Counted from the first letter of the stretch, positions 9,119 through 17,486 are shown. The stretch is DNA of 64,000 bases from Paraburkholderia sp041321145 (GCF_041321145.1 NZ_JBGGWA010000006.1:1-64000), one strand, 5' to 3'. The notes: generated by a model not told the origin, from the sequence alone. Made by a program: numbers and translations.

Positions 9119-9142
9119 TTCGGGACTTTCCTGAGTCCCGAA
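9119..9142. promoter_or_regulatory. long inverted repeat between sauS and sauR, candidate SauR operator
   Basis: TTCGGGACT (9119-9127) and AGTCCCGAA (9134-9142) are perfect 9-bp arms with a 6-bp spacer. A further half site, AGTCCCG, is at 9061-9067. The pair lies 55-135 bp before sauR and upstream of sauS. IclR-family proteins bind interrupted palindromes of this size, so this is the best SauR binding site candidate for control of both divergent units. Confidence 0.55.
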
Positions 9143-9196
9143 AACTAACCAGACCGATGCACAATCCCATTTACAAATATAACGTGAGGAGACAGC

Positions 9197-9961
9197 GTGT
9201 CGACTTCGAATCAATCGAATGCGGCGGCCGTGCGTGCATTTCGTGTACTCGAAACCTTGGCTGAGGCAAGCGGCCCGCTTTCCATGACGGATCTCGTCCA
9301 TGCCCTCGAACTGCCCAAGCAGACCGTGCATCGGATTCTGGTGCAGCTGATGGATGCGTGGCTCGTCACGCGCAGCGCCGGCGACCGGCTCTATGAGTGT
9401 TCGCCGCGCGTGCGTATGCTGGCGGTCAATGTGCTGATGCATGCGGGCCCGGCTGCGGCCCGCCATGTGCTGCTCGAACAGCTGGTGGCCAAAATCGGCG
9501 AGACCTGCAATCTGACGATGCTGGCCGGCAACGACGTGGTCTATGTGGACCGGGTGGAAACGGAGTGGCCGCTGCGCATGCACCTGCAACCGGGCTCGCA
9601 TGTGCCGCTGCACTGTTCGGCAAGCGGCAAGCTGTTGCTCAGTTTTCTTCCCAAGGACAGGCGCGAACGGGTCATCGAAACCTTGCCGCTGCGCGCCTAT
9701 TCCGAGCGCACGATCACGGATCGCGGCGAGTTGCGCAAGGAATTGACCATCACGCGGCGGCGCCAGCTCGCGATCAACAATCAGGAACATTTGCAGGGGC
9801 TGATCGCGATCGCGGTGCCCGTCATGCTGGACCGCAATCGCGCCTGCGCGGCCATCGCCGTGCAAGCGCCGGTCGGTCGGGTCGTGCTCGACGATCTGCT
9901 GGCCTTCCTGCCCGATTTGCGTCTCGCGGCCGAAGAAACCGCTAAAACGTTCCGGCAGTAG
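9197..9961 (+). CDS. sauR: IclR-family regulator, SauR-like
   Basis: 254 residues starting with GTG, supported by AGGAG 6 bases upstream. An N-terminal winged helix (AFRVLETLAEASGPLSMTDL, recognition helix LPKQTVHRILVQL) precedes the IclR effector domain with ETCNLTMLAGNDVVYVDRVE, PGSHVPLHCSASGKL and a C-terminal AIAVQAPVGR. It is divergent from sauSTU, as the regulator is in the C. necator sulfoacetate cluster, and likely responds to sulfoacetate or its CoA ester or aldehyde. The direction of control (activator or repressor) cannot be read from sequence. Confidence 0.82.
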   Translation: MSTSNQSNAAAVRAFRVLETLAEASGPLSMTDLVHALELPKQTVHRILVQLMDAWLVTRSAGDRLYECSPRVRMLAVNVLMHAGPAAARHVLLEQLVAKIGETCNLTMLAGNDVVYVDRVETEWPLRMHLQPGSHVPLHCSASGKLLLSFLPKDRRERVIETLPLRAYSERTITDRGELRKELTITRRRQLAINNQEHLQGLIAIAVPVMLDRNRACAAIAVQAPVGRVVLDDLLAFLPDLRLAAEETAKTFRQ

Positions 9962-10208
9962 TGCGAACGCAAGCCGTGCGGGCGAAAAGTAGGCGTGGCC
10001 CAAGGCACAGGGCACAGGGCCGAAAACAGGTCCGCCATCCGCTCAAACTGTGCGGCGTGCTCTCTTGATGCAGCGCCGCATCGCATTCCGAAAAACGGGA
10101 TGCTCCGCGTCGTAATTTCGCTCTTAACCCGCCGAAAAACCGCGAAAACGGCTGCCGACAAAGGCGCGCGTTACAATGACGCCGATTCAATTTTCCGGAA
10201 CGGCACCC

Positions 10209-10961
10209 ATGACTCAAGCGGATACTCCTACCCTGCGCGCGTTCGCCCTGCTCGAGCATCTTGTCCGCGCCGAAGGTCCGGTGTCGCTTGCGGACATTGC
10301 CCAGGACGTGGACCTGCCGAAGGCTTCGCTGCATCGCATGCTGGCTTCGCTGGAGGCCGGGGGCCTCGTGATCCGCGAGCCGGGCCAGAAGAATGCCTAC
10401 GTGATCGGGCCGCGTCTCGCGCAGCTCGGTCTTGGCGTCATGATGCACTCGGGTGCCCGCCGGCTGCGGCACGCGATCCTGTCGAACCTGGTTGCCGATC
10501 TCGGTGAGACCTGCAACCTCACCATGCTGCACGAAACCGAGGTGCTCTATCTCGACAGGCTCGAAGCGCCCTGGCCGTTGCGGCTCGATCTCAAGCCCGG
10601 CTCGCACGTGCCGGCGCATTGCAGCGCGAGCGGCAAGCTGCTGCTGGCCATGTTGCCGCGCGAACAGCGCAGCGCCCTCGTCCGCACCATGAAGCTCGAA
10701 CGCTTCACGCCGAATACCATCACCGATCCCGAACTGCTCGAAGCGGAACTCGACCGCATCGCGCACAAGCGCATCGCCATCGACAATGAGGAATTTGTCG
10801 TCGGCATCGCGTGCGTGGCCGCGCCGGTGATGGATGAGAACAACACCTGCATCGCGGCGATCGCCGTTCATGCGCCGGTCTCGCGTGCGCCGCTGTCGCG
10901 CGCGCTCGAGTTCGTGCCGCGTCTGCAGGAAGCCGCCCAGCAGCTCGCTAAAACCTTCTAG
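10209..10961 (+). CDS. second IclR-family regulator, paralogous to SauR
   Basis: 250 residues from ATG 10209; an in-frame ATG at 10176 would add 11 residues and cannot be excluded. The helix-turn-helix is SLADIAQDVDLPKASLHRML. The effector domain repeats the SauR block almost residue for residue (LGETCNLTMLHETEVLYLDR, GSHVPAHCSASGKLLLAMLP, IDNEEFVVGIACVAAPVMD). It stands between sauR and tauR with no own structural gene on its strand. The shared ligand-pocket motif suggests a small sulfonate or related anion as effector. Targets unknown: it may act on tauR/tauA, on xsc, or elsewhere. Confidence 0.8.
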   Translation: MTQADTPTLRAFALLEHLVRAEGPVSLADIAQDVDLPKASLHRMLASLEAGGLVIREPGQKNAYVIGPRLAQLGLGVMMHSGARRLRHAILSNLVADLGETCNLTMLHETEVLYLDRLEAPWPLRLDLKPGSHVPAHCSASGKLLLAMLPREQRSALVRTMKLERFTPNTITDPELLEAELDRIAHKRIAIDNEEFVVGIACVAAPVMDENNTCIAAIAVHAPVSRAPLSRALEFVPRLQEAAQQLAKTF

Positions 10962-11014
10962 GCCGCTTATTGCGCGGCTAATCGCAAGGGTTACGGCACC
11001 GCCTGGCCCGACGC

Positions 11015-12541
11015 CTATGCCGCGGGCCGCTGCGCGCGCACGAGTTCCGCGAGCAGACGCACGCCCGCATCGATCTTTTCGAGCTTGATGGCCGAAAAGC
11101 CCATCCGGAAGCAGTGGTTCTGCTCCAGTCCGGTCATGAAAAAGACCCGCCCCAGTTCGATCAGAATGCCATGCGCCTGCGCATCCGCGGCGAGGCGCGT
11201 CGCATCGAGCCATGGTGGCCCCTCGACCCAGCACGACGCGCCGCCGCCCACCGGCAGATAGCGCGCTTCGGGAAGGTGCGTGTCGAGCGCCGTCATCAGT
11301 GCCTGCGCGCGCTCCCGATAGGCGTGAGCGAGCCGCCGCAGCAGCGCATCGTGGTGTCCGAGCGCCAGAAAGGTGGCAAAGGCGCGCTGAATATACGCTG
11401 CCGGATGCCGCACCATCAGGCGCCGCAGCGCGCGCAGTTCGCGGACCAGTTCACGCGGCCCGACGATATAACCCAGCCGCAGCCCAGGCGCAAAAGTCTT
11501 CGACAGGCTGCCGATATAGATCACCCGATCCGCTGTATCCAGGCTTTTCAACGCCGGGTGCGGTGCGCCTGAGAAGTTGTTTTCGCTCTCGTAGTCGTCT
11601 TCGATCAACACGAAGTCGTGTTTCTGCGCGAGTTCCAGCAGCGCATGGCGCCGCTCGATGGGCATGGTGGCCGTGGTCGGGCACTGGTGGCTTGGCGTCA
11701 CATAGACGTAGTCGCATTGCGCGAGCAGATCGGCGTCCTCCACGGGGCGCACGCCGCCACTATCGACGGTCAGCGGCTGCAGGCGCGCGTTGCGGTTCTC
11801 GAAGATATTGCGGGCATCCGGATAGCCGGGGTTTTCGAAGCCGATCGTGGTCCGCTCGCTCGCCAGCAAATCCGCGACCAGATAGAGCGCCTGCTGGCAG
11901 CCGATCGTCACGACGATTTCGTCCGGCATGGCAAACACGCCGCGCCGCGGCAGCACGCGCGTGCGGATCTGCTGGATCAGCGTATCGTCGTCGCGCTCGA
12001 TCAGGTCCGGCGCCCAGTTGCGGATTTCCATCACCGAGAGCGCCTTCATGCAGCATTCGCGCCAGTCGTTGGTCGGAAACAGCGATTGGTCGAACTGTCC
12101 GTAGATAAACGGATATTCGTAGCTCAGCCAGTTGCCCGGTTTGACGATGTTGCGCTGCGAGGACGGCCGCCTTCTGACGCGCAAGTCCCAGTCCGGCCTT
12201 GCCAGCGCCTCGTTGGCCGCCTGCTCCGGTACCGTCTGCAGCGGGGAGAATTCGTGCCGCCCTTCGAGGATGGCCGGGTTGACGAAATGCCCGCTGCGCT
12301 CACGCGAAATCAGATAGCCTTCCTCAACGAGCTGCTGGTAAGCGAGCACCACCGTATTGCGCGCGACGCTCAATTGGTCGGCCAGCTCGCGGCTGGACGG
12401 CAACGCGTGATGCGGCATTAGCTGGCCATCCAGAATCGCGGCCACCAGCATCTGGCGAATTTGGCCCTGAAGGCTCATGCTTGAATCGGCTGAGCGCTGG
12501 AATCGCTGACTCCATAGCGCCACCGAGGTGCGACTTGCCAT
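11015..12541 (-). CDS. tauR: MocR-type (GntR-aminotransferase) regulator, TauR-like
   Basis: 508 residues. A GntR-type winged helix (about 20-90: LPSSRELADQLSVARNTVVL) is linked to a fold-type I aminotransferase domain that carries the PLP-lysine motif SLSKTFAPGLRLGY and the aspartate region LIEDDYESE. MocR proteins sense amines through PLP and bind paired direct repeats. TauR of Rhodobacter capsulatus activates taurine genes. The ATG at 12541 is preceded by AGGAGAAAGC; the longer open frame upstream is not homologous. It is divergent from tauA across 292 bases that hold a two-part repeat. PLP binding implies that the inducer has a primary amine, which supports taurine or another amino-sulfonate/phosphonate as substrate of the adjacent transporter. 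Confidence 0.85.
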   Translation of the reverse strand: MASRTSVALWSQRFQRSADSSMSLQGQIRQMLVAAILDGQLMPHHALPSSRELADQLSVARNTVVLAYQQLVEEGYLISRERSGHFVNPAILEGRHEFSPLQTVPEQAANEALARPDWDLRVRRRPSSQRNIVKPGNWLSYEYPFIYGQFDQSLFPTNDWRECCMKALSVMEIRNWAPDLIERDDDTLIQQIRTRVLPRRGVFAMPDEIVVTIGCQQALYLVADLLASERTTIGFENPGYPDARNIFENRNARLQPLTVDSGGVRPVEDADLLAQCDYVYVTPSHQCPTTATMPIERRHALLELAQKHDFVLIEDDYESENNFSGAPHPALKSLDTADRVIYIGSLSKTFAPGLRLGYIVGPRELVRELRALRRLMVRHPAAYIQRAFATFLALGHHDALLRRLAHAYRERAQALMTALDTHLPEARYLPVGGGASCWVEGPPWLDATRLAADAQAHGILIELGRVFFMTGLEQNHCFRMGFSAIKLEKIDAGVRLLAELVRAQRPAA

Positions 12542-12681
12542 GCTTTCTCCTGTTTTTTGTAGGCGGCGCCCGCCCGCACGAAGGCGGACACCGGCATTGT
12601 GGACGCGCAAAAAAACGCCTGTCGGCCGCCCCGGGCGGCTCCCGGCGAGACCGGCGCCGCGGCCCGTTCCGGCGCGGCGGT

Positions 12682-12714
12682 GTGGACTCAACGATCAGCC
12701 ACGTCTGGCCCTAA
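12682..12714 (+). promoter_or_regulatory. paired direct-repeat element upstream of tauA, candidate TauR site
   Basis: GTGGACTCAA (12682-12691) and CTGGCCCTAA (12705-12714) are related 10-mers whose starts are 23 bp apart. Both resemble the CTGGAC(C/T)TAA repeats I recall for TauR of R. capsulatus (not checked). The same arrangement with the same spacing recurs at 15758-15790. It lies 120 bp before tauA and 141 bp before tauR, a usual distance for a MocR activator. Confidence 0.6.
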
Positions 12715-12833
12715 CCTGCAACATTTTTTACTGACAATACTCGCATCACCCCATTGTCGGCGATTGGGACAAGCCCCCGTCGGCGGGCGTTGGATTCACG
12801 TGTATCCGCGTACCACGGCCATTCTGGAGACCT

Positions 12834-13895
12834 ATGATGAAAAGTGACAATCAACCGAAGCTGTCCCGCTGGTTCGGCGCTCTGACGCGCCGCATGACAG
12901 TGGCCGCATTCGCCGCGCTCGCCTGCGTGGTGGCGCCAACCAGCCACGCCCAGGACAAGGAGGTCACGATAGCCTATCAACAGATTGTCGACCCATGGGT
13001 CGTTGCGATCGCCAACGGCTCCATCGAGAAAGAGACGGGCTACAAGATCAACTGGCGGCAATTCGAATCCGGCGCGAAGGTCGCGACCGCCATGGCATCC
13101 GGCGACGTGAAGGTCGGCGTGATCGGCTCGAGTCCGCTCGCCGCGGCGGTCAGCCAGGGTCTCGACCTGCAGCTTTTCTGGATTCTGGACAACATCAACC
13201 AGGCTGAAGCAATGGTCGTACGCAATGGCTCCGGCATCACCAAACCGTCCGATCTGAAGGGCAAGACGATCGGCGTGCCGTTCGTGTCGACGACGCACTA
13301 TCACACCATGTTCGCGCTGCAGCATTGGGGCATCAATCCGTCCGAGGTGAAGATCCTCAACATGCAGCCGAATCAGCTGGTCGCGGCGTGGGAGCGCGGC
13401 GATATCGACGCCGCCTACGTCTGGGACCCCGCGCTTGCGCAATTGAAGAAGAGCGGCAAGGTCCTGATTACATCCGGCGACCTGTCGAAGCTCGGCAAAC
13501 CGACCTTCGACGGGATCGCCGTCGATCGCCAATGGGGCGAGGCGCACAAGGACTTCATGGCAAAACTCGTGAAAGCCATTTCCAACGCGGACGAACAGTA
13601 CCGCAAGAATGCGGCGCAATGGAATGCCACCTCGCCGCAAGCCGCCGCCATCGCGAAGATGATCGGCGGTTCGCCGGCCGATGTACCGGAATCGCTGTCG
13701 CTCTACGCGTTCCCGACGATCCAGGAGCAGGCCTCCTCGCAATGGCTGGGCGGCGGCAGTGCGGGCCGCGCGACCTTCGCGCTGAAGGACACGGCGAATT
13801 TCCTGAAGGATCAGAAACAGATCAGCGCGGTGCTGCCCGATTACTCGAAGTTCGTCACCCCGGCTTATGCCGAAGCGGCAATGAAACTCAAATGA
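12834..13895 (+). CDS. tauA: periplasmic taurine/sulfonate-binding protein of an ABC importer
   Basis: 353 residues. A basic N-terminus and hydrophobic stretch (MTVAAFAALACVVAPTSHA) form a signal peptide, with likely cleavage after Ala39. The mature domain is of the TauA/SsuA/NMT1 type: VTIAYQQIVDPWVVAIANG, then GVIGSSPLAAAVSQGLDLQLFW and DLKGKTIGVPFVSTTHYHT. TGGAGA precedes ATG 12834; ATG 12837 is an alternative. It heads a tauABC operon divergent from tauR. By family it binds taurine in the periplasm; related proteins bind other alkanesulfonates or aminoethylphosphonate. Confidence 0.87.
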   Translation: MMKSDNQPKLSRWFGALTRRMTVAAFAALACVVAPTSHAQDKEVTIAYQQIVDPWVVAIANGSIEKETGYKINWRQFESGAKVATAMASGDVKVGVIGSSPLAAAVSQGLDLQLFWILDNINQAEAMVVRNGSGITKPSDLKGKTIGVPFVSTTHYHTMFALQHWGINPSEVKILNMQPNQLVAAWERGDIDAAYVWDPALAQLKKSGKVLITSGDLSKLGKPTFDGIAVDRQWGEAHKDFMAKLVKAISNADEQYRKNAAQWNATSPQAAAIAKMIGGSPADVPESLSLYAFPTIQEQASSQWLGGGSAGRATFALKDTANFLKDQKQISAVLPDYSKFVTPAYAEAAMKLK

Positions 13896-13928
13896 CGTAG
13901 TCCGGTTTCTGTCGAATCAGGAGGCAAT

Positions 13929-14744
13929 ATGGAAAGCATGAGAGTCAAGAATGTCAGTGTGGTCTTTCCAGGGCGCAAGGCGGGCCAGACCGTGCATGCG
14001 CTCGACAACATCAATCTGACGATCAACTCTGGGGACTTCGTCGTCGCGCTCGGTGCATCCGGCTGTGGCAAGACCACCCTGCTCTCGCTCATGGCGGGCT
14101 TCATCGCGCCGACTAGCGGCGAGTTGCTGCTCGGCGGCGCACCGATCGCGGGACCGGGCTCGGACCGTGGCGTGGTGTTCCAGAAGCATGCCCTGCTGCC
14201 CTGGCTCAACGTGATCGACAACGCCGAGTTCGGCCTGAAGCTTCAGGGCGTGCCGAAAGCGCAGCGGCGCGACATCGCCGCGCGCAATCTGGCGCTGGTC
14301 GGCTTGCAGGACTTTCACAAGCACATGATCTATCAGCTCTCCGGCGGCATGCAGCAGCGTGTGGGCATCGCCCGCGCGCTGACCTGCGACCCCGCCATGC
14401 TGCTGATGGACGAGCCGATGGCTGCGCTCGACGCGCTGACCCGCGAAACCATTCAGGAACTGCTGCTCGACGTCTGGACAAAGACCAGCAAGATGTTCTT
14501 CTTCATCACGCACAGCGTCGAGGAAGCGCTCTTTCTGGCGAGCCACCTGATCGTGATGTCGCCGCGCCCCGGGCGCATCACGCACACCTATGAGCTGGAT
14601 TTCAATCGACGCTTTCTGGAAACTCGCGACGCGCGTGCCATCAAGTCGAGCCCCGATTTCATCGACATGCGCGAGCGCGTGCTCAGCATCATTTACGGCG
14701 ACGAGAAAATGCACGCCGCCGAAGCCGAGGTGACACATGTTTAG
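13929..14744 (+). CDS. tauB: ABC transporter ATP-binding protein TauB
   Basis: 271 residues, complete ATPase. Walker A is GASGCGKTT (residues 42-50), then the Q-loop VVFQKHALLPWL, the signature LSGGMQQRVGIARAL, Walker B AMLLMDEPMAALD and the switch histidine in FITHSVEEAL. It belongs to the nitrate/taurine/sulfonate importer class. CAGGAGGCAAT gives a strong ribosome binding site 33 bases after tauA. It overlaps tauC by 8 bases. It energises import by the TauABC-type complex on the cytoplasmic face of the inner membrane. Confidence 0.93.
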   Translation: MESMRVKNVSVVFPGRKAGQTVHALDNINLTINSGDFVVALGASGCGKTTLLSLMAGFIAPTSGELLLGGAPIAGPGSDRGVVFQKHALLPWLNVIDNAEFGLKLQGVPKAQRRDIAARNLALVGLQDFHKHMIYQLSGGMQQRVGIARALTCDPAMLLMDEPMAALDALTRETIQELLLDVWTKTSKMFFFITHSVEEALFLASHLIVMSPRPGRITHTYELDFNRRFLETRDARAIKSSPDFIDMRERVLSIIYGDEKMHAAEAEVTHV

Positions 14745-15657
14745 TTCAAAACGGGCTCATGCATTGGCGCACGGCCAGGAGGCCCCGCTCGGATCCGACA
14801 CGCCGATGGAGCCACCGCGCACACCCGGCCGTCGTCCACGGCTTCTCGCCAAGAAGCCGGCCAAGCCGGGCGATACGTTCGGCGTACCCGGCCATGGCAG
14901 CAGCATCCTCACAAGCCTCGTGACGGTCGGGTTATTCATCGGGCTGTGGTTCGCCGCGACTAACCTTCACTGGATCAAACCGCTCTTTCTGCCGTCGCCG
15001 CAAGCGGTGTACGCGAAGTTCATCTACGTCGCCACGGAAGGCTTCGCGAACTCGACGCTCGCGCAGCATACTGGCATCAGCTTGCTGCGCGTGTTCGGCG
15101 CCTTCGCGCTCGCCTGCCTGACCGCCATTCCAATCGGCGTCATGATGGGGGTCTCGCGCTTTGCCCGCGGTGTATTCGATCCGCCCATCGAGTTTTACCG
15201 GCCGCTGCCGCCGCTCGCCTATTTGCCGCTCATCATCATCTGGTTCGGCATTGGTGAATTCTCCAAGGTCTTTCTCATCTATCTGGCCATCTTCGCGCCG
15301 CTCGCCATCGCCGCGCGATCCGGCGTGCGTTCCGTGTCGATCGAGCAGATTCATGCGGCCTATTCGATGGGCGCCTCGCGCACCCAGGTGGTTCTGCATG
15401 TGATCCTGAAATCGGCGCTGCCGGAGATTTTCACGGGGATGCGGATCGGCATCGGCGTCGGCTGGACGACACTGGTCGCCGCGGAAATGGTGGCGTCGAC
15501 GAGCGGCCTCGGCTTCATGGTGCTCAACGCCGCAGAGTTCCTCGCCAGCGACGTGGTGATCATGGGCATCATCGTGATTGGCTTCTTTGCGCTGTGCTTC
15601 GACTTGTTGATGCGTCACCTCGAACGCGTGCTGGTGCCGTGGAAAGGCCGGGTGTGA
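14737..15657 (+). CDS. tauC: ABC transporter permease TauC
   Basis: 306 residues. A polar, proline-rich N-terminal extension of about 60 residues precedes the BPD_transp_1 domain with six predicted membrane segments. The EAA coupling loop is visible as AYSMGASRTQVVLHVILKSA, and FLPSPQAVYAKF is typical of TauC/SsuC permeases. The start codon lies inside the tauB 3' end. It forms the membrane channel with TauB and TauA. The long N-terminus is slightly unusual for the family and might instead reflect a downstream true start. Confidence 0.9.
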   Translation: MFSSKRAHALAHGQEAPLGSDTPMEPPRTPGRRPRLLAKKPAKPGDTFGVPGHGSSILTSLVTVGLFIGLWFAATNLHWIKPLFLPSPQAVYAKFIYVATEGFANSTLAQHTGISLLRVFGAFALACLTAIPIGVMMGVSRFARGVFDPPIEFYRPLPPLAYLPLIIIWFGIGEFSKVFLIYLAIFAPLAIAARSGVRSVSIEQIHAAYSMGASRTQVVLHVILKSALPEIFTGMRIGIGVGWTTLVAAEMVASTSGLGFMVLNAAEFLASDVVIMGIIVIGFFALCFDLLMRHLERVLVPWKGRV

Positions 15658-15698
15658 CCGGCGAGCGCGATCGATTCAGCGCGGCGCGATAGCGGCCC

Positions 15699-15714
15699 GA
15701 TAGCGGCCGCTATC
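15699..15714. repeat. 16-bp perfect palindrome downstream of tauC
   Basis: GATAGCGGCCGCTATC is fully self-complementary and is preceded by another copy of its left half (GATAGCGGCC at 15688-15697). It lies in the 190-base gap between tauC and the aldehyde dehydrogenase. It could be a small terminator-like hairpin (no T-run follows) or a protein-binding palindrome. Confidence 0.5.
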
Positions 15715-15757
15715 AGCCGCCATTGCCCGATTGCGCGTGCAGTGCCCCGTATCCGGC

Positions 15758-15790
15758 GTGGACTCAGCGATTGGCGGCGGCTGGTACTAC
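15758..15790 (+). promoter_or_regulatory. second paired direct-repeat element, upstream of the aldehyde dehydrogenase
   Basis: GTGGACTCAG (15758-15767) and CTGGTACTAC (15781-15790) repeat the tauA-upstream element with the same 23-bp pitch; the spacer also keeps CGAT and GGC-like positions. It lies 57 bp before the dehydrogenase start, so that gene probably has its own TauR-responsive promoter as well as possible read-through from tauC. Confidence 0.6.
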
Positions 15791-15846
15791 TCCGACGGCG
15801 GCGCCCGCCGCGATACTTCAGTTGTCTGTAATCGCTGGGGGGCAGC

Positions 15847-17304
15847 ATGAATTCGATCGCGAAAGTCCGGCCGTCGCCGCAGGTTCGTCATGAATCGCTG
15901 CGCATCGGCGGAGAAAAAATACGGCGCGCGGAGATCATCGAAGTCTTCAATCCGTATAACGGTGAACTGGTCGGCACGGTGCCTAAGGCGACGCTTGCCG
16001 ACGTGCAGCACGCCTTTGCCTGGGCACACGGATATCGGGCGCGGCTGACGCGCTACGAGCGCTCACAGATTCTGTTGCGAGCGGCGGAAACGGTCCGTCG
16101 GCGTACCGAAGAAATCGCCGGTCTGATCACCGCCGAGTCCGACCTGTGCAAGAAGGACTCGCTTTACGAAGCAGGCCGCGTCGGCGACGTCATGACGTTC
16201 GGCGCCAACGAAGCGCTGAAGGACGACGGCCAGGTGTTTTCCTGCGATCTCACGCCGCACGGCAAGAAGCGCCGCGTTTACACCCAGCGCGATCCGTTGC
16301 TCGGCGTTATCTCCGCGATCACCCCGTTCAACCATCCGATGAATCAGGTTGCGCACAAAATCGTGCCATCCATCGCGACCAACAATCGCATCGTCGTCAA
16401 ACCCTCTGAAAAGGTGCCGCTGTCCACCTGCCTGCTCGCGGACATTCTTTACGAGGCCGGCCTGCCGCAAGAAATGCTGCAAGTCATCACCGGCGACCCG
16501 AAAGACATCGCCGACGAACTGATCACGAACCCGCACGTCGATCTGATCACCTTCACGGGCGGCGTGCAGATCGGCAAGTACATCGCCAGCAAGCTCGGCT
16601 ATCGACGCGCGGTGCTCGAACTCGGCGGCAACGATCCGATCATCGTGATGGAAGACGCCGACCTGGAAGAAGCCAGCACGCTCGCCGTCTCCGGCTCCTA
16701 CAAAAATTCCGGCCAGCGTTGTACCGCGGTCAAGCGAATTCTGGTGCATGAAGCGGTGGCCGACCGTTTCGTCGAACTGCTCGTGGCGAAGACCCGGGCC
16801 ATCCGTTATGGAGACCCCGCCGATCCGGCGACCGACATGGGCACCGTCATCGACGAAGCGGCCGCGAAATTCTTCGAAGCGCAGGTGAACGACGCGGTCA
16901 GCCGCGGCGCGTCCTTGCTGCTCGGCAATCTCCGCGACGGCGCCCTGTATTCGCCGACGGTTCTCGATCATGTGAGCCCGGACATGCCGCTCGTCAAATA
17001 CGAAACCTTCGGGCCGGTGTCGCCGGTGATCCGCTTTCGGGATATCGACGACGCGATCCGGATTGCCAATTCGACTGACTACGGGCTTTCCTCTTCGGTC
17101 TGCACGAACCGCCTCGATTACATCACGCGCTTTATCGCTGAACTGCAGGTGGGCAGTGTGAACGTGCGCGAAGTGCCCGGCTACCGGCTGGAGTTGACCC
17201 CGTTCGGCGGCATCAAGGATTCGGGTCTTGGCTACAAGGAAGGTGTCCAGGAAGCGATGAAAAGCTTCACCAATGTGAAGACCTATTCGCTGCCGTGGGA
17301 TTGA
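15847..17304 (+). CDS. phnY: NAD(P)-dependent aldehyde dehydrogenase, PhnY (phosphonoacetaldehyde dehydrogenase)-like; possible sulfoacetaldehyde dehydrogenase
   Basis: 485 residues, complete non-acylating aldehyde dehydrogenase. It has the cofactor motif ITPFNHPMNQVAHK, the catalytic glutamate in LELGGNDP and the catalytic cysteine in SGSYKNSGQRCTAVKR. The C-terminus (GLGYKEGVQEAMKSFTNVKT) is characteristic of the PhnY branch that oxidises phosphonoacetaldehyde. No other phosphonate gene is visible, and it sits between tauABC and xsc. Oxidation of the isosteric sulfoacetaldehyde to sulfoacetate, as done by SafD/TauF-type enzymes, is an equally good hypothesis. A GGGGGG stretch precedes the ATG. 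If it makes sulfoacetate, it would run opposite to SauTS; if phosphonate-specific, the transporter may also carry aminoethylphosphonate. Confidence 0.72.
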   Translation: MNSIAKVRPSPQVRHESLRIGGEKIRRAEIIEVFNPYNGELVGTVPKATLADVQHAFAWAHGYRARLTRYERSQILLRAAETVRRRTEEIAGLITAESDLCKKDSLYEAGRVGDVMTFGANEALKDDGQVFSCDLTPHGKKRRVYTQRDPLLGVISAITPFNHPMNQVAHKIVPSIATNNRIVVKPSEKVPLSTCLLADILYEAGLPQEMLQVITGDPKDIADELITNPHVDLITFTGGVQIGKYIASKLGYRRAVLELGGNDPIIVMEDADLEEASTLAVSGSYKNSGQRCTAVKRILVHEAVADRFVELLVAKTRAIRYGDPADPATDMGTVIDEAAAKFFEAQVNDAVSRGASLLLGNLRDGALYSPTVLDHVSPDMPLVKYETFGPVSPVIRFRDIDDAIRIANSTDYGLSSSVCTNRLDYITRFIAELQVGSVNVREVPGYRLELTPFGGIKDSGLGYKEGVQEAMKSFTNVKTYSLPWD

Positions 17305-17362
17305 GCCGGGGGACTGGGTCACACGCCGGCGCGTTCCGCCCACCTCCCGACGAAAATTTTTA

Positions 17363-17378
17363 GAGACAAATCGTACCG
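17363..17378 (-). promoter_or_regulatory. operator-like site S1 upstream of the xsc promoter
   Basis: The minus strand reads CGGTACGATTTGTCTC. It matches sites at 17442, 23546 and 26823 (consensus close to GGWACGWTTTGTTCC). It lies 19 bp upstream of the predicted xsc -35 box. Confidence 0.5.
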
Positions 17379-17396
17379 TTTATTTCGCATCACCTA

Positions 17397-17425
17397 TTGA
17401 CCATCTCGGGTGCATGCTCTACATT
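17397..17425 (+). promoter_or_regulatory. sigma-70-type promoter of xsc
   Basis: TTGACC (17397-17402) and TACATT (17420-17425) are separated by 17 bp. This predicts transcription start near 17432 and a leader of about 55 bases before the xsc ATG. Site S2 lies just downstream of the start, a usual position for repression. Confidence 0.55.
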
Positions 17426-17441
17426 TTAGAAAACCACTTTT

Positions 17442-17457
17442 CGGAACGATTTGTTCC
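17442..17457 (+). promoter_or_regulatory. operator-like site S2 at the xsc transcription start
   Basis: CGGAACGATTTGTTCC contains the perfect inverted repeat GGAAC-N5-GTTCC. It is the most symmetrical member of a family of four sites in the sulfonate island and resembles IclR-type operators (TGGAA...TTCCA). Confidence 0.6.
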
Positions 17458-17486
17458 AGTTTCATTAAACATCGGAGACAGCCCTC

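Noticed and set aside
9942..11234. 430-residue minus-strand frame opposite the second IclR gene
   Set aside because: Antisense shadow; the sense strand encodes a full IclR protein.
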